A DNA stretch of 64,000 bases from NCBI RefSeq assembly GCF_003049735.1, contig NZ_PIRM01000002.1, positions 248,001-312,000 on the forward strand, given 5' to 3'. A model generated the notes under the pieces. It was not told where the DNA came from, searched no databases, and saw only the letters and a list, made by a program, of their open reading frames with translations. This document shows, piece by piece, positions 51,145 to 62,212 of the stretch. Within the stretch, counting starts at the first letter, position 1. Each line of letters opens with the position of its first letter. The stretch comes from Campylobacter concisus (GTDB lineage Bacteria > Campylobacterota > Campylobacteria > Campylobacterales > Campylobacteraceae). A program made the translations under genes and the position numbers.

Positions 51145-52028
51145 AATTTTTCTCTTTTTGATAGTAAAAATATACAAGAGATTATTAGAGCAAATCCTAA
51201 AAAGTCCCAAAATACAAATTTTGTCCCAAGCCAAAAGTAGCCAAAAAATGCTGCACTTAGTGGTTCTATGCAGGCTAATAAACTAGCTTTTGCTGCGCCT
51301 ATTAGCTTAACACCTATCATATAAAAGCTAAATGCAAAAATGGTGCCAAGCGTAATAACAGCAATAAATGCCAGCCATTGATTTATCCAATTAAGCCCAG
51401 CAAATTCCCAAACTCTCATATAACAAGCAAGCACTACTCCGCCCATAACCATGCCCCAGCCAAGTGTGAGAGTGACTGAATATTTCGCATTTAACCTTGC
51501 TGGAGCAAGATTATAAACACAAACACAAATGGCACTCACCAAGCACCAAAACAAGGCTTTTGGCGAGATGACAAGAGATGAAATTTGAGCATGTGTACTC
51601 AGGAAAAATACGCCAAGCATCGCGCAAAGCAGAGCTAAAATTTCAAGTGGTCTTGGTGCTCGCTTCTCTTTTAGGCAAATGACGGCTAGGATGAGAACTG
51701 GCGCGGTGTATTGAATAACAGTTGCAACTGCGGCATTTGAAAGCTCAATGGAGTAAAAGTAGGCGTACTGCGTCATCATAAGCCCAAGCAGGGCATAGAC
51801 TAAAAACTCACCAAGGAGTTTTATATCTTTAATCGGAGCAAAAACGACACTTGGTTCTTTAAAAGCATAAAAAATTACAATAACAATGCCAGCTAGCATC
51901 AGTCTATATGGCACCAAAAAATCAGAATTTATACCAAGTGAAAATAGATACTGCCCACAAACCCCACTAAATCCCCAAAGGATACCGCCAACTAAAGTAA
52001 GGAGTATCCCAAGATGATGAGTATTCAT
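51141..52028 (-). CDS. EamA-family (DMT) transporter
   Basis: A 295-residue membrane protein with ten helices in two EamA repeats. GGILWGFSGVCGQYLF (residues 14-29) and YAYFYSIELSNAAVATVIQYTAPVLI match the family, as does the second-repeat GVKLIGAAKASLLACIEPLSAAFFGYFWLG. Substrate unknown; amino-acid or metabolite export is usual. Five bases separate it from the upstream lipoprotein gene. Confidence 0.85.
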   Translation of the reverse strand: MNTHHLGILLTLVGGILWGFSGVCGQYLFSLGINSDFLVPYRLMLAGIVIVIFYAFKEPSVVFAPIKDIKLLGEFLVYALLGLMMTQYAYFYSIELSNAAVATVIQYTAPVLILAVICLKEKRAPRPLEILALLCAMLGVFFLSTHAQISSLVISPKALFWCLVSAICVCVYNLAPARLNAKYSVTLTLGWGMVMGGVVLACYMRVWEFAGLNWINQWLAFIAVITLGTIFAFSFYMIGVKLIGAAKASLLACIEPLSAAFFGYFWLGTKFVFWDFLGFALIISCIFLLSKREKL

Positions 52029-52033
52029 TAAAT

Positions 52034-52711
52034 TTATCTATCTTTATGAAGCTGTGCATCTTTGCCGTAATACGGCGAATATGGTCCATAAAGTATGCAG
52101 TTATGGCAATCTCTTGAAAATAAATAAGCATCTGCCATTACTGCTAGATCATACGATCTATCTGAGATGGTATTTGCCACCTGTGAGATGACAGCTGAGA
52201 CTAACATGCCAAGTAGGCTACTTTGACCGCTGCTGCTATCTTCTGCTGCCATAGCACTGCCTTGCCAAAGAGTAGCGCCGCTTTTTATATCGATAAGCTT
52301 TGCTTCAAGGACAACCTTTGTTGAGCTTGAGATGACCGCATAGCTCGTACCATAATCTTTTATGTTTATGTAAAGTACACTATCGGCATGGAAAATTTTA
52401 TCAAGCTTATTTAGTGGCACGGCTGCGATCTCGCTTGGCTCGGTTATGCCATTTAGTTTAAAGGTATCATTTACAAGAGCCACTGGAAATACATAGTATC
52501 CTGCTTCACTTAGTGGCGCGACTGCATTTGCCAAAACAGCAGCTGGACCTGAAATTTCTGTGCTATCGTTTGTTGGCATAAGCACTAAGATAGAGTGAGG
52601 TCTTTTTTGTAAAAATTCTGAGTAGTCGTATGGCTCAGGCTCTTTTATAGAGCAGCCCGTAAAAAATACTGCTAAAAATGCAAAGGCTATAAATTTCAGG
52701 CTATTTTTCAT
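52034..52711 (-). CDS. DUF799 (GNA1162-type) lipoprotein
   Basis: A 225-residue lipoprotein with a lipobox FTGC (Cys20) after a short hydrophobic signal. It has PTNDSTEISGPAAVLANAVAPLSEAGYYVFPVALVNDTFKLNGI, the conserved core of the DUF799/GNA1162 family, and a C-terminal CHNCILYGPYSPYYG tail. Second-last of a trio with CsgG-like and DUF4810 lipoproteins; it overlaps the DUF4810 gene by 11 bases. Confidence 0.83.
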   Translation of the reverse strand: MKNSLKFIAFAFLAVFFTGCSIKEPEPYDYSEFLQKRPHSILVLMPTNDSTEISGPAAVLANAVAPLSEAGYYVFPVALVNDTFKLNGITEPSEIAAVPLNKLDKIFHADSVLYINIKDYGTSYAVISSSTKVVLEAKLIDIKSGATLWQGSAMAAEDSSSGQSSLLGMLVSAVISQVANTISDRSYDLAVMADAYLFSRDCHNCILYGPYSPYYGKDAQLHKDR

Positions 52712-53105
52712 TATTTGTCCCCTCTTTTTGCTCTACTTTTTTTGGAGTTAAATTTTTAGAGCCTTTGATGAAATTTATATACTCCCTTGACTCTGGGAAA
52801 TTTTGCACTTCTTTGTCAAAATTTGCATTTGCAGCACCTAAATTTCCATTATTTAAATACAAAAGTCCAAGGTGTGCGTATACGCCAGGAGCGATCTTAT
52901 AGCCCTTTTGTGTTGATATCTGCACCAGATTTTCTAAGCGTGAAATTTGCTCGTTTGTATCGCCCTCTTCATTTAGATAACCATATAGCGAGCTACTATA
53001 TGATCCGTCCCAATAATAAAGTGATCTTGGGCCGTTTGAATGGCCGCAACCTGCTAAAAATAGCGCAAAAAGCGCAAGGCTGGCAAGCCTTATTTTACTT
53101 GCCAT
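52701..53105 (-). CDS. DUF4810 lipoprotein
   Basis: A 134-residue lipoprotein (lipobox LAGC, Cys20). The GPRSLYYWDGSYSSSLYGYLNEEG start and a TPR-like stretch (APGVYAHLGLLYLNNGNLGAANANFDKE) fit DUF4810. Middle gene of the lipoprotein trio; overlaps the CsgG-like gene upstream by 16 bases and the DUF799 gene downstream by 11 bases. Confidence 0.8.
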   Translation of the reverse strand: MASKIRLASLALFALFLAGCGHSNGPRSLYYWDGSYSSSLYGYLNEEGDTNEQISRLENLVQISTQKGYKIAPGVYAHLGLLYLNNGNLGAANANFDKEVQNFPESREYINFIKGSKNLTPKKVEQKEGTNNEK

Positions 53106-53758
53106 GCTCCACTTTCTATGCCATTTACTAGATTATTTACCGCTTCAATAATAGCTAGACTTAAAACCTTGCCATTTAGCGTAGAGTCGTATCCTGCTGT
53201 GCCACCAAAGCCGATGATCTCTCTGTTTGAAAGGGTGTATTCGCCAGCGCCGCTAACCGAATAGACAACCTCAGCCGTTTTGGTATCAACGATATTTAAA
53301 TTTACCTTTGAATAGGCAGTTTGTTGCTTGCCTTTGCCAAGTATGCCAAATAGCTGATGATCACCCGTAGTTTTTCGTCCAAACTCGGTCACATCACCAG
53401 TTATCACGTATCTTGCGCCTTTTAGATTTTGAGCAGTTTTACTTAGCTCACTCTCTTGTTTGATTACTTTCATATTTGATCTATCAAGCACCAAAAATCT
53501 ACCACTTTGCTGTAAATTTGTGATCAAAATGCTTTGAGCTTGGTTACCAAGCCTATCTTCACCATCAGCAAATACGCCATTTTGGTAAGCTGATTGATTA
53601 TTAAATCGACCTATCGAAACTGAAATTTTTTGGCCATTGTAAACTGTGCCGTAGCTTGCTACTTTTGGAGTTTCAACAACCCTTGAGCTCTCACTTGCAC
53701 ATCCAGCAAAAAGAGCTGCTGTAAGCAAAACTGCACCAAATTTAAATATATTTTTCAT
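53090..53758 (-). CDS. CsgG/HfaB-like lipoprotein
   Basis: A 222-residue lipoprotein (lipobox FAGC, Cys19) with the CsgG/HfaB core (KISVSIGRFNNQS, ILITNLQQSGRFLVLDRSNMKVIKQESELS, ARYVITGDVTEFGR). CsgG proteins form outer-membrane pores, but short homologs in this trio are of unknown function. No curli genes are present. It heads the operon CsgG-like, DUF4810, DUF799, EamA, Sua5-like. Confidence 0.85.
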   Translation of the reverse strand: MKNIFKFGAVLLTAALFAGCASESSRVVETPKVASYGTVYNGQKISVSIGRFNNQSAYQNGVFADGEDRLGNQAQSILITNLQQSGRFLVLDRSNMKVIKQESELSKTAQNLKGARYVITGDVTEFGRKTTGDHQLFGILGKGKQQTAYSKVNLNIVDTKTAEVVYSVSGAGEYTLSNREIIGFGGTAGYDSTLNGKVLSLAIIEAVNNLVNGIESGAWQVK

Positions 53759-53805
53759 TTTTTATCCTTTGCGACAAAATCGCTTGTATATTACTAAATT
53801 TCTTT

Positions 53806-55164
53806 TTAAATAGCTTTAAATTTCATCCATGTGCCTTTTAGGTATCTAATCGTAAAAAGCACCGCCTTTACAGCCCAGTCAGCAAACATTGCAAACCAAG
53901 TACCTATCATACCAAGATCAAATGTGAGCGCAAAAATATAGGCCAATATGACTCTACAAGCAAACATACAAATTAAATTTACAATCATCGGATATTTAGC
54001 ATCCCCTGCAGCACGAAAAACGGTCGGATATGTGTAGGCAAGTGGCCAAATAAGACACATAGCGATACCGTGATACCAGACGATCTGCCTTGTTAAATTT
54101 ATGGCCTCTTCCGAGAGATTATAAATAAGAAGCAATGGCTCAAGTAAAAGCAAAATTACTGCTGTGCTAAAAAGCTGGACAATATAGATACTTATCATCG
54201 ACTTTCTTACGTAAAATTTAGCCTGAGCAAAGTCGTTTGCGCCAACGCACCTTGAGATAACTACACTAAGTCCTGTGCCTATCGCCATGCCAGGGAGTAC
54301 TTGAAACATCACGATCGTCCCACCCACGGCATTTGCAGCGATACTTGCTGTGCCAAATAGCGAAACAAGGCTCAAAACGATGATGCGACCCACATAAAAC
54401 ATCGAATTTTCAAAGCCATAAGGTACGCCGATATTTAAAATTTTCTTGATGATCTCGTAGTCAAATTTATAGATAAAGCTCTTTCTTATGTGAAGTTTTA
54501 GCCTTACATCAAGAAGCAAATAGACTATAACAAAGCAAGCGAGCATCTTGGCTATAAGCGTACTGATGGCGATGCCTAAAATGCCTATATGAAATGTATA
54601 AATACTAATGGCAGTTAGAAGTACATTTAATAAATTTGCAGCCGCCATAATATACATAGGAAGCTTTGCGTTTGACATTGTGCGAAAGATCGCTGCAGCT
54701 GCTGCATAGACAGCCAAAAATGGCGCGGAAATGGCCGAGAAAACAAGATAGTGGCTAGCATCATGCCTTACTTGCTCTCCAATATCGCCAAAGACATAAT
54801 CTAGGATAATATCTTTTAAAACTATGATGACCGCTGCGATAAAAAGGGCAAAGATAAAACTAAACCAAACGAGCTGATTTGCTGTGATTTTGGCATTGCC
54901 ACTTTGTTTATTACCAAGATACTGGCTAGCAACCACTGAGCCGCCAGTAGCGATAGCTGTAAATATGCTAATAAATAGCGCCATGACAAATTCCACAAGA
55001 CTAATCGCACTTACAGCGCTTTCACTAACACTTGCCGCCATTAGCGAGTTTGCAAGCCCTAAGCTATACTCTAAAAACTGCTCAACCGCAATAGGGAAAA
55101 ATAGCTTTGCAAGGTCGGCATTTGAGAAAAATTTTGTATTTTGATCTTTGATTTTGTTTACCAT
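53806..55164 (-). CDS. MATE-family efflux transporter
   Basis: A 452-residue transporter with twelve helices. FPIAVEQFLEYSLGLANSLMAASVSESAVSAISL in the first helices and GTGLSVVISRCVGANDFAQAKFYVRKS in the second half are diagnostic of the MATE family; it expels drugs or metabolites using an ion gradient. Substrate unknown. Separate from the lipoprotein operon. Confidence 0.88.
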   Translation of the reverse strand: MVNKIKDQNTKFFSNADLAKLFFPIAVEQFLEYSLGLANSLMAASVSESAVSAISLVEFVMALFISIFTAIATGGSVVASQYLGNKQSGNAKITANQLVWFSFIFALFIAAVIIVLKDIILDYVFGDIGEQVRHDASHYLVFSAISAPFLAVYAAAAAIFRTMSNAKLPMYIMAAANLLNVLLTAISIYTFHIGILGIAISTLIAKMLACFVIVYLLLDVRLKLHIRKSFIYKFDYEIIKKILNIGVPYGFENSMFYVGRIIVLSLVSLFGTASIAANAVGGTIVMFQVLPGMAIGTGLSVVISRCVGANDFAQAKFYVRKSMISIYIVQLFSTAVILLLLEPLLLIYNLSEEAINLTRQIVWYHGIAMCLIWPLAYTYPTVFRAAGDAKYPMIVNLICMFACRVILAYIFALTFDLGMIGTWFAMFADWAVKAVLFTIRYLKGTWMKFKAI

Positions 55165-55202
55165 GCTTCCCCTAAGATAAACTTAAAAATTTTAATATAT
55201 TT

Positions 55203-55235
55203 AAGCCAAGATCTGCTTTTTGCAAATCCTGACTT
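55203..55235 (-). terminator. Probable terminator of accBC
   Basis: On the minus strand a 14-bp stem, with three G-U pairs, closes on an AAAAA loop 7 bases after the accC stop. A 14-bp direct repeat ACTTAAAAATTTTA at 55181 and 55232 frames the hairpin. The following T run is poor. Confidence 0.6.
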
Positions 55236-55242
55236 AAAAATT

Positions 55243-56574
55243 TTAGTGTCTTGAAAGATAATTTGTATCGTAGTTATTGCTTAAAAAGTCTTTATTTTCC
55301 ATCATGGCGATGTGAAAATCTTTTGTTGTTTTTATGCCATTTATTATGAGCTGATCAAGAGCTACTTTCATCTTATGGATCGCCCTATTTCTATCAGTAT
55401 CCCAAACCACGAGTTTACCGATCATGCTATCGTAATATGGCGGTATCGAATAATCTTGATAGATATGACTATCCATTCTTACATTGCGGCCACCTGGGCA
55501 GACATATTTTGTGATCTTGCCAGGACACGGTGTAAATGTATTTGGATCTTCAGCTGTTATCCTGCACTCGATCGCATGACCTTTTAGCTCAATGCTCTCT
55601 TGTGATGGTAGCGCCTCGCCTTCAGCCACTTTTATCATAAGCTCGATGATATCAAGTCCGCTTACCATTTCGCTCACTGTGTGCTCAACTTGAAGTCTTG
55701 TATTCATCTCGATGAAGTAAAAGTCCAAATTTTTATCAACCAAAAACTCAAACGTACCAGCTCCCTCGTAGCCGATCGCTTTTGCCGCTTTTATGGCTGT
55801 TTCGTGAAGCCTCTCTCTTGTTTTTTCATCAAGTAAAATAGCTGGGCTTTCTTCGATCAGCTTTTGGTGGCGACGCTGCATAGAGCAGTCACGCTCGCCG
55901 ATGTGAAGTACATTGCCATGGCTATCGCCAATTACTTGAACTTCGATGTGGCGTGGGTTTAGGATATATTTTTCCATATACATCGTGCCATCGCCAAATG
56001 CACTCATCGCCTCGCTCTCAGCAGACCAAAATGCTTTTTCTAAATCAGCCTCTTTTTCAACCACGCGCATACCACGTCCGCCACCACCTGCAGCAGCCTT
56101 TAAGATGACAGGATAGCCGATCTTTTTAGCTAGCTCTTTTGCAGCTTTTGTGTCAGCCACAGCGCCGTCTGAGCCAGGGATGACTGGCACGCCAGCTCTT
56201 TGCATGACCTGTTTTGCCTTGCTCTTGTCGCTCATCAAAGCCATCGCAGCAACGCTTGGTCCAATGAATTTGATCTTGTGGTGTGAGCAAATTTCAACAA
56301 AATTTTGATTTTCACTTAAAAAGCCATAACCTGGGAAGATAGCGTCTGCTTCGCTGATCTCAGCTGCGCTTATGATAGCTGGGATGTTTAGATAGCTGTC
56401 ACTTGAGCGCTCTTTACCGATGCAAATAGCTACGTCGGCATATTTTACGTAAAGTGCGTCTTTATCAGCGGTTGAATAAACTACAACGGCTTCTTTACCC
56501 ATCTCCTTTATCGTTCGCAAAGCACGAAGAGCGATTTCGCCTCGGTTTGCGATTAAAATTCTTTTTAATTCCAT
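55243..56574 (-). CDS. accC: Biotin carboxylase subunit of acetyl-CoA carboxylase
   Basis: A 443-residue ATP-grasp enzyme that carboxylates biotin on AccB. IANRGEIALRALRTIKEMG at the N-terminus, the glycine-rich KAAAGGGGRGMRVV, ERDCSMQRRHQKLIEESPA and EMNTRLQVEHTVSE motifs are complete. It begins at the accB stop (last base shared), translated with accB. Confidence 0.96.
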   Translation of the reverse strand: MELKRILIANRGEIALRALRTIKEMGKEAVVVYSTADKDALYVKYADVAICIGKERSSDSYLNIPAIISAAEISEADAIFPGYGFLSENQNFVEICSHHKIKFIGPSVAAMALMSDKSKAKQVMQRAGVPVIPGSDGAVADTKAAKELAKKIGYPVILKAAAGGGGRGMRVVEKEADLEKAFWSAESEAMSAFGDGTMYMEKYILNPRHIEVQVIGDSHGNVLHIGERDCSMQRRHQKLIEESPAILLDEKTRERLHETAIKAAKAIGYEGAGTFEFLVDKNLDFYFIEMNTRLQVEHTVSEMVSGLDIIELMIKVAEGEALPSQESIELKGHAIECRITAEDPNTFTPCPGKITKYVCPGGRNVRMDSHIYQDYSIPPYYDSMIGKLVVWDTDRNRAIHKMKVALDQLIINGIKTTKDFHIAMMENKDFLSNNYDTNYLSRH

Positions 56575-57020
56575 TAATTTTTCTCCACGCCAAATAACGG
56601 CAATCCAAACTCAACTGGCTGTCCGTCAGAGACTAGCATCTCAGTGATCTGGCAGTCAAACTCAGCCTCGATCTCGTTCATGATCTTCATAGCCTCGATG
56701 ATACCTACTACATCGCCTTTTCTTACTCTTTGACCTACTTTTACAAATGGAGCAGCGCCTGGACTTGGAGCAGCGTAGAAAGTACCTACCATAGGAGATT
56801 TTATGCTATCTTTTGGCGAGTTTGCAGCTGGTTTTACCTCTGAATTAACGACTACATTTACAGGTGCTGGAGCTGGTGCTTGTGCTGCTGGTTTAGCAGG
56901 CGCGCAATAATCTGAAAATTTTTCAAGCTCTACCTCAAAATCGCCACTTTTTATTTTGATATGATTCATCTCCATATCATTAAAAAATTCGATAAGCTCT
57001 TTTATATCTTCTTTTTTCAT
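56574..57020 (-). CDS. accB: Biotin carboxyl carrier protein of acetyl-CoA carboxylase
   Basis: A 148-residue carrier. The C-terminal 80 residues form the biotinyl domain with the lysine in EAMKIMNE; a Pro/Ala-rich linker (about 45-65) precedes it. The ATG at 57020 is chosen because of an AGGAG site; the frame is open to 57095 without a similar signal. Transcribed with accC. Confidence 0.93.
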   Translation of the reverse strand: MKKEDIKELIEFFNDMEMNHIKIKSGDFEVELEKFSDYCAPAKPAAQAPAPAPVNVVVNSEVKPAANSPKDSIKSPMVGTFYAAPSPGAAPFVKVGQRVRKGDVVGIIEAMKIMNEIEAEFDCQITEMLVSDGQPVEFGLPLFGVEKN

Positions 57021-57129
57021 AGAAATTTCTCCTAAATTTTTATATAAGCGTCTAATTGTAGCGAAAATTAGATAAAAAATTTTTTTATGAAGCAAAAACG
57101 AGAACTCAAAGTTACTCTTTTTTGCTAAG

Positions 57130-57972
57130 TTATTTTTCAGTAATAATTATCTTAATGCCTTTAGTATCCACTAAATTTTCATTGATGATGATTTCATCTA
57201 TCTTTGCTGCCCTTATCACGCCACTTTTTGGATTTTTTATACTTTTTATCGCTCCGCTTGTGCTCACATCGACACTTGAATACTCAAACGCAAGACTTGT
57301 ATCCATAAAAATGCAATCTTTTACGACCAAATTTTCCACGTAGCAAAGGGCTTGCAAGCTCTTTATCGTGCAGTTTATGAGCGTTACATTTTTTGAGTTC
57401 CAAGCCAGATATTCGCCTGAGATTAGGCAATTTTGTGCGATCACGTTTTCGCAGTTCCAAAAAGCATCTTTTGAGATAAGTTTTGAGTTTGTGATATGGA
57501 CATTTTTACAACCATCAAAGCAGTAGTTTCCGTCTAAATTTAGCCCATCAATCTCTAAATTTTCGCTATTTGCTCCAAAGTAATCGCCTTTTGCAAAAAC
57601 ATTTTTTATCTTCACATCCGCGCATCCCCAAAGTGTTTCACTAGCATCTGAAAAATTTATATTTTCTAATGAAATTTGTGAGCTTTTTCTAAAGCTTTTT
57701 GGAGCGTTGATGAGCGCGTCTTTGAAGCTTAAATTTGCACTGTACCACATGCCAGCTCTTGCTAGAGTCTCCAAGTATCCACCATTTAGCGTGATATCGC
57801 TTGCGTACCAAAGTGGGTATTTGTAGGCAAAAACGCACTCATTTAGCTTTAAATTTGAGCTGTGTTTTAGCGGCGACTCGCCATCTTCAAAGATGCAGTT
57901 TGTAAAATTTACGCTTTTTGTCCCAAACATCGCACGCTCGCCAGTAAAAATTTCTGCATTTTTCTCTTGCAT
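57130..57972 (-). CDS. DUF3737 pentapeptide-like beta-helix protein
   Basis: A 280-residue protein of repeated short strands (VNFTNCIFEDGESPLKHSS, LNECVFAYKYPLWY, ENVIAQNCLISGEYLAWNSKNVTLINCTIKS), the pattern of the DUF3737 right-handed beta helix. Function unknown. No signal peptide. Stands alone between accB and dcd. Confidence 0.8.
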   Translation of the reverse strand: MQEKNAEIFTGERAMFGTKSVNFTNCIFEDGESPLKHSSNLKLNECVFAYKYPLWYASDITLNGGYLETLARAGMWYSANLSFKDALINAPKSFRKSSQISLENINFSDASETLWGCADVKIKNVFAKGDYFGANSENLEIDGLNLDGNYCFDGCKNVHITNSKLISKDAFWNCENVIAQNCLISGEYLAWNSKNVTLINCTIKSLQALCYVENLVVKDCIFMDTSLAFEYSSVDVSTSGAIKSIKNPKSGVIRAAKIDEIIINENLVDTKGIKIIITEK

Positions 57973-58041
57973 TTTTGTCCTTTATTAATTTTTGCTGTTA
58001 AAATTATACTAATTTTCATCTAATTTATTCGCTTTACTAAA

Positions 58042-58070
58042 TTTACTTTAAAGACGCAAAGCGTTATAAT
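58042..58070 (+). promoter_or_regulatory. Sigma-70 promoter of dcd
   Basis: TTTACT at 58042-58047, a 17-base spacer and TATAAT at 58065-58070, 21 bases before the ATG at 58091. Confidence 0.7.
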
Positions 58071-58090
58071 CGCCCAAAAAAGGAGCAAAA

Positions 58091-58651
58091 ATGGGTTTAA
58101 AGTCAGACTCTTGGATAAGAAAAATGTCGGTTGAGAAAAATATGATCGTGCCATTTGCCGAGGAGCAAGTGGGTCGTGGCGTCGTTAGTTACGGCGTTTC
58201 TAGCTACGGCTACGATATCCGCGTGGGAGACGAGTTTAAAATTTTTACAAACATCGGTGGAACCGTAGTCGATCCGAAAAATTTCGACGAAAAAAACGTG
58301 GTCGATTTTAAGGGCGACGTCTGCATCGTACCGCCAAATTCTTTTGCTCTAGCGCGCACTATCGAGTACTTTAACATGCCTGATAACGTGCTAGCGATCT
58401 GCCTTGGCAAAAGCACCTACGCAAGGTGCGGCATCATCGTAAACGTCACACCTTTTGAGCCTGGATTTAAGGGGCACATCACGATAGAAATTTCAAACAC
58501 GACGCCACTTCCTGCAAAAATTTATGCGAACGAAGGCATCGCGCAGGTGCTATTTATCGAGGGTGATGAGCCTTGCGAAGTGACGTATGCTGACAAAAAC
58601 GGCAAATACCAAGCTCAAGAAGGCATCACACTGCCAAGAATTTTGAAGTAA
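58091..58651 (+). CDS. dcd: dCTP deaminase
   Basis: A 186-residue trimeric enzyme converting dCTP to dUTP, which feeds dTTP synthesis; the dut gene at the other end of the window supplies the next step. [50 protein letters not shown] with the catalytic Glu, and the C-terminal [12 protein letters not shown] are intact. AAAGGAG precedes the ATG. Confidence 0.95.
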   Translation: MGLKSDSWIRKMSVEKNMIVPFAEEQVGRGVVSYGVSSYGYDIRVGDEFKIFTNIGGTVVDPKNFDEKNVVDFKGDVCIVPPNSFALARTIEYFNMPDNVLAICLGKSTYARCGIIVNVTPFEPGFKGHITIEISNTTPLPAKIYANEGIAQVLFIEGDEPCEVTYADKNGKYQAQEGITLPRILK

Positions 58652-58656
58652 AGACA

Positions 58657-59244
58657 ATGAAAATTTTGTTTCTTAGCGAGGATAAAGAACTAGCTAAATT
58701 TTTAGAAGAAGATTCAAATACGCTAGTAAAAACAATAGAAAAAATAGATGAAGAATTTGTGCTAAAAAATAAGATAGATTTTATTCTGAGTTATGGCTAT
58801 AGATATATTTTACCTTATGAGGTATTAAGACATTTTTCTGGAAGAGCAATTAATTTACATATTTCACTGTTGCCATACAATAGAGGAGCAGACCCTAATT
58901 TCTGGTCTTTTGTAGATAACACACCAAAAGGTGTTAGCATCCATTATATGGATACAGGGCTAGATACTGGAAAAGTCATAGCTCAAAAAAAGATAAATTT
59001 TGATGCATCGAAGGAGAGTTTTGCTACCAGTTACAATACTTTACAAGTAGAGATTCGGAAATTATTTAAGTCGTGTTGGCAGGAGATTAAAGCATTAAAG
59101 CCAGCTGACAACTCTAGCTGTCAAGCCATTGTTAACAAGGGCACCTATCATAGGGTGGCAGACAAGGAGAAGTATATGTATCTTTTGAAAGATGGCTGGG
59201 ATACTAATATCGCATATTTTCTAAATAGAATAAAAAATATTTAA
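58657..59244 (+). CDS. Formyltransferase-fold protein, short (methionyl-tRNA formyltransferase N-terminus-like)
   Basis: A 195-residue protein of the formyltransferase fold. INLHISLLPYNRGADPNFWSF (about 68-88) holds the catalytic Asn-x-His and the folate loop, and GVSIHYMDTGLDTGKVIAQKKI with the Asp is present. It lacks the Fmt C-terminal domain, so it is not the normal Fmt. Such short enzymes often formylate amino sugars. Its place right before pseB makes sugar modification plausible. Low GC, and 5 bases after dcd. Confidence 0.72.
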   Translation: MKILFLSEDKELAKFLEEDSNTLVKTIEKIDEEFVLKNKIDFILSYGYRYILPYEVLRHFSGRAINLHISLLPYNRGADPNFWSFVDNTPKGVSIHYMDTGLDTGKVIAQKKINFDASKESFATSYNTLQVEIRKLFKSCWQEIKALKPADNSSCQAIVNKGTYHRVADKEKYMYLLKDGWDTNIAYFLNRIKNI

Positions 59245-59338
59245 ATTTAAAATAATTTTTATAAACCCTAAACAATAACGAAATTTTGACGAAATAGAAG
59301 CTAGAAAGAGCAAAGCTTTGATAAACAAATTTTAAATT

Positions 59339-59355
59339 TGGTACAGCTTTTGCTT
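59339..59355 (+). promoter_or_regulatory. Sigma-54 promoter of the pse operon
   Basis: TGGTAC-AGCTT-TTGCTT: GG at 59340-59341 and GC at 59352-59353 are 12 bases apart, as sigma-54 requires. In Campylobacter RpoN drives hook and related flagellar genes, which fits flagellin glycosylation. The ATG of pseB is 70 bases downstream. Confidence 0.75.
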
Positions 59356-59406
59356 AAAAATTTATAAAAAATAATTCAAATTAGCCATTTATAAATCAAA
59401 AAATGA

Positions 59407-61529
<2,123 letters not shown>

Positions 61530-61531
61530 AA

Positions 61532-62212
61532 ATGATCTGCATTATCCCAGCAAGAGGCGGCAGTAAGAGAATACCTGGTAAAAATATCAAAGACTTTTTA
61601 GGCAAGCCCTTAATCGCATATAGCATCAAGGCTGCGCTAAATTCTAAAGTTTTTAGCGAAGTGATAGTAAGTACTGATGATGAAATGATCGCAAATGTGG
61701 CTAGAGAATTTGGAGCTAGCGTGCCATTTTTTAGAGATGCGAGCCTAAGCGATGACTACGCGACAAGCACTGACGTGATAAAAGACGCGATAAGACGCGT
61801 AAAATCTAGCTTTAGTGACGTCTGCTGCCTTTATGCCACAGCACCGCTTATAACGGCTGAAATTTTAAAAGAGGCCGCAGGAGAGTTTAAAAGGCAGGAA
61901 TGTAAATTTTTATTTTCAGCGACTGCGTTTGATTTTCCTATACAAAGGGCGATAAAGCTTGACGAAAACGCTAGAGTTAGTATGTTTTATCCTCAGTTTG
62001 AAAAGACACGCTCACAAGATCTTGAGCCTGCATTTCATGACGCTGGGGCATTTTATTTTGGCAAAAAAGAGGCTTGGCTGGAGTGCAGTGCTTTGTTTAC
62101 ATCACACTCAAAGGCATATTTATTGCCAAGAAATTTAGTCTGCGATATTGATACACTAGAGGATTTTGAGTTTGCTAAGAAGCTTTATTTGATAAATAAT
62201 GGAAAGATTTGA
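61532..62212 (+). CDS. pseF: CMP-pseudaminic acid synthetase
   Basis: A 226-residue nucleotidyltransferase that activates Pse with CTP. IIPARGGSKRIPGKNIKDFLGKP (residues 4-26) is the CTP-binding motif; YATAPLI and the late FHDAGAFYFGKKEAWL complete the family. The gene begins 2 bases after pseC and ends directly at the pseG start. Confidence 0.93.
   Translation: MICIIPARGGSKRIPGKNIKDFLGKPLIAYSIKAALNSKVFSEVIVSTDDEMIANVAREFGASVPFFRDASLSDDYATSTDVIKDAIRRVKSSFSDVCCLYATAPLITAEILKEAAGEFKRQECKFLFSATAFDFPIQRAIKLDENARVSMFYPQFEKTRSQDLEPAFHDAGAFYFGKKEAWLECSALFTSHSKAYLLPRNLVCDIDTLEDFEFAKKLYLINNGKI

Noticed and set aside
55181..55245. 14-bp direct repeat ACTTAAAAATTTTA as mobile-element target duplication
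   Set aside because: No element lies between the copies; the sequence is AT-rich and tied to the accC terminator.
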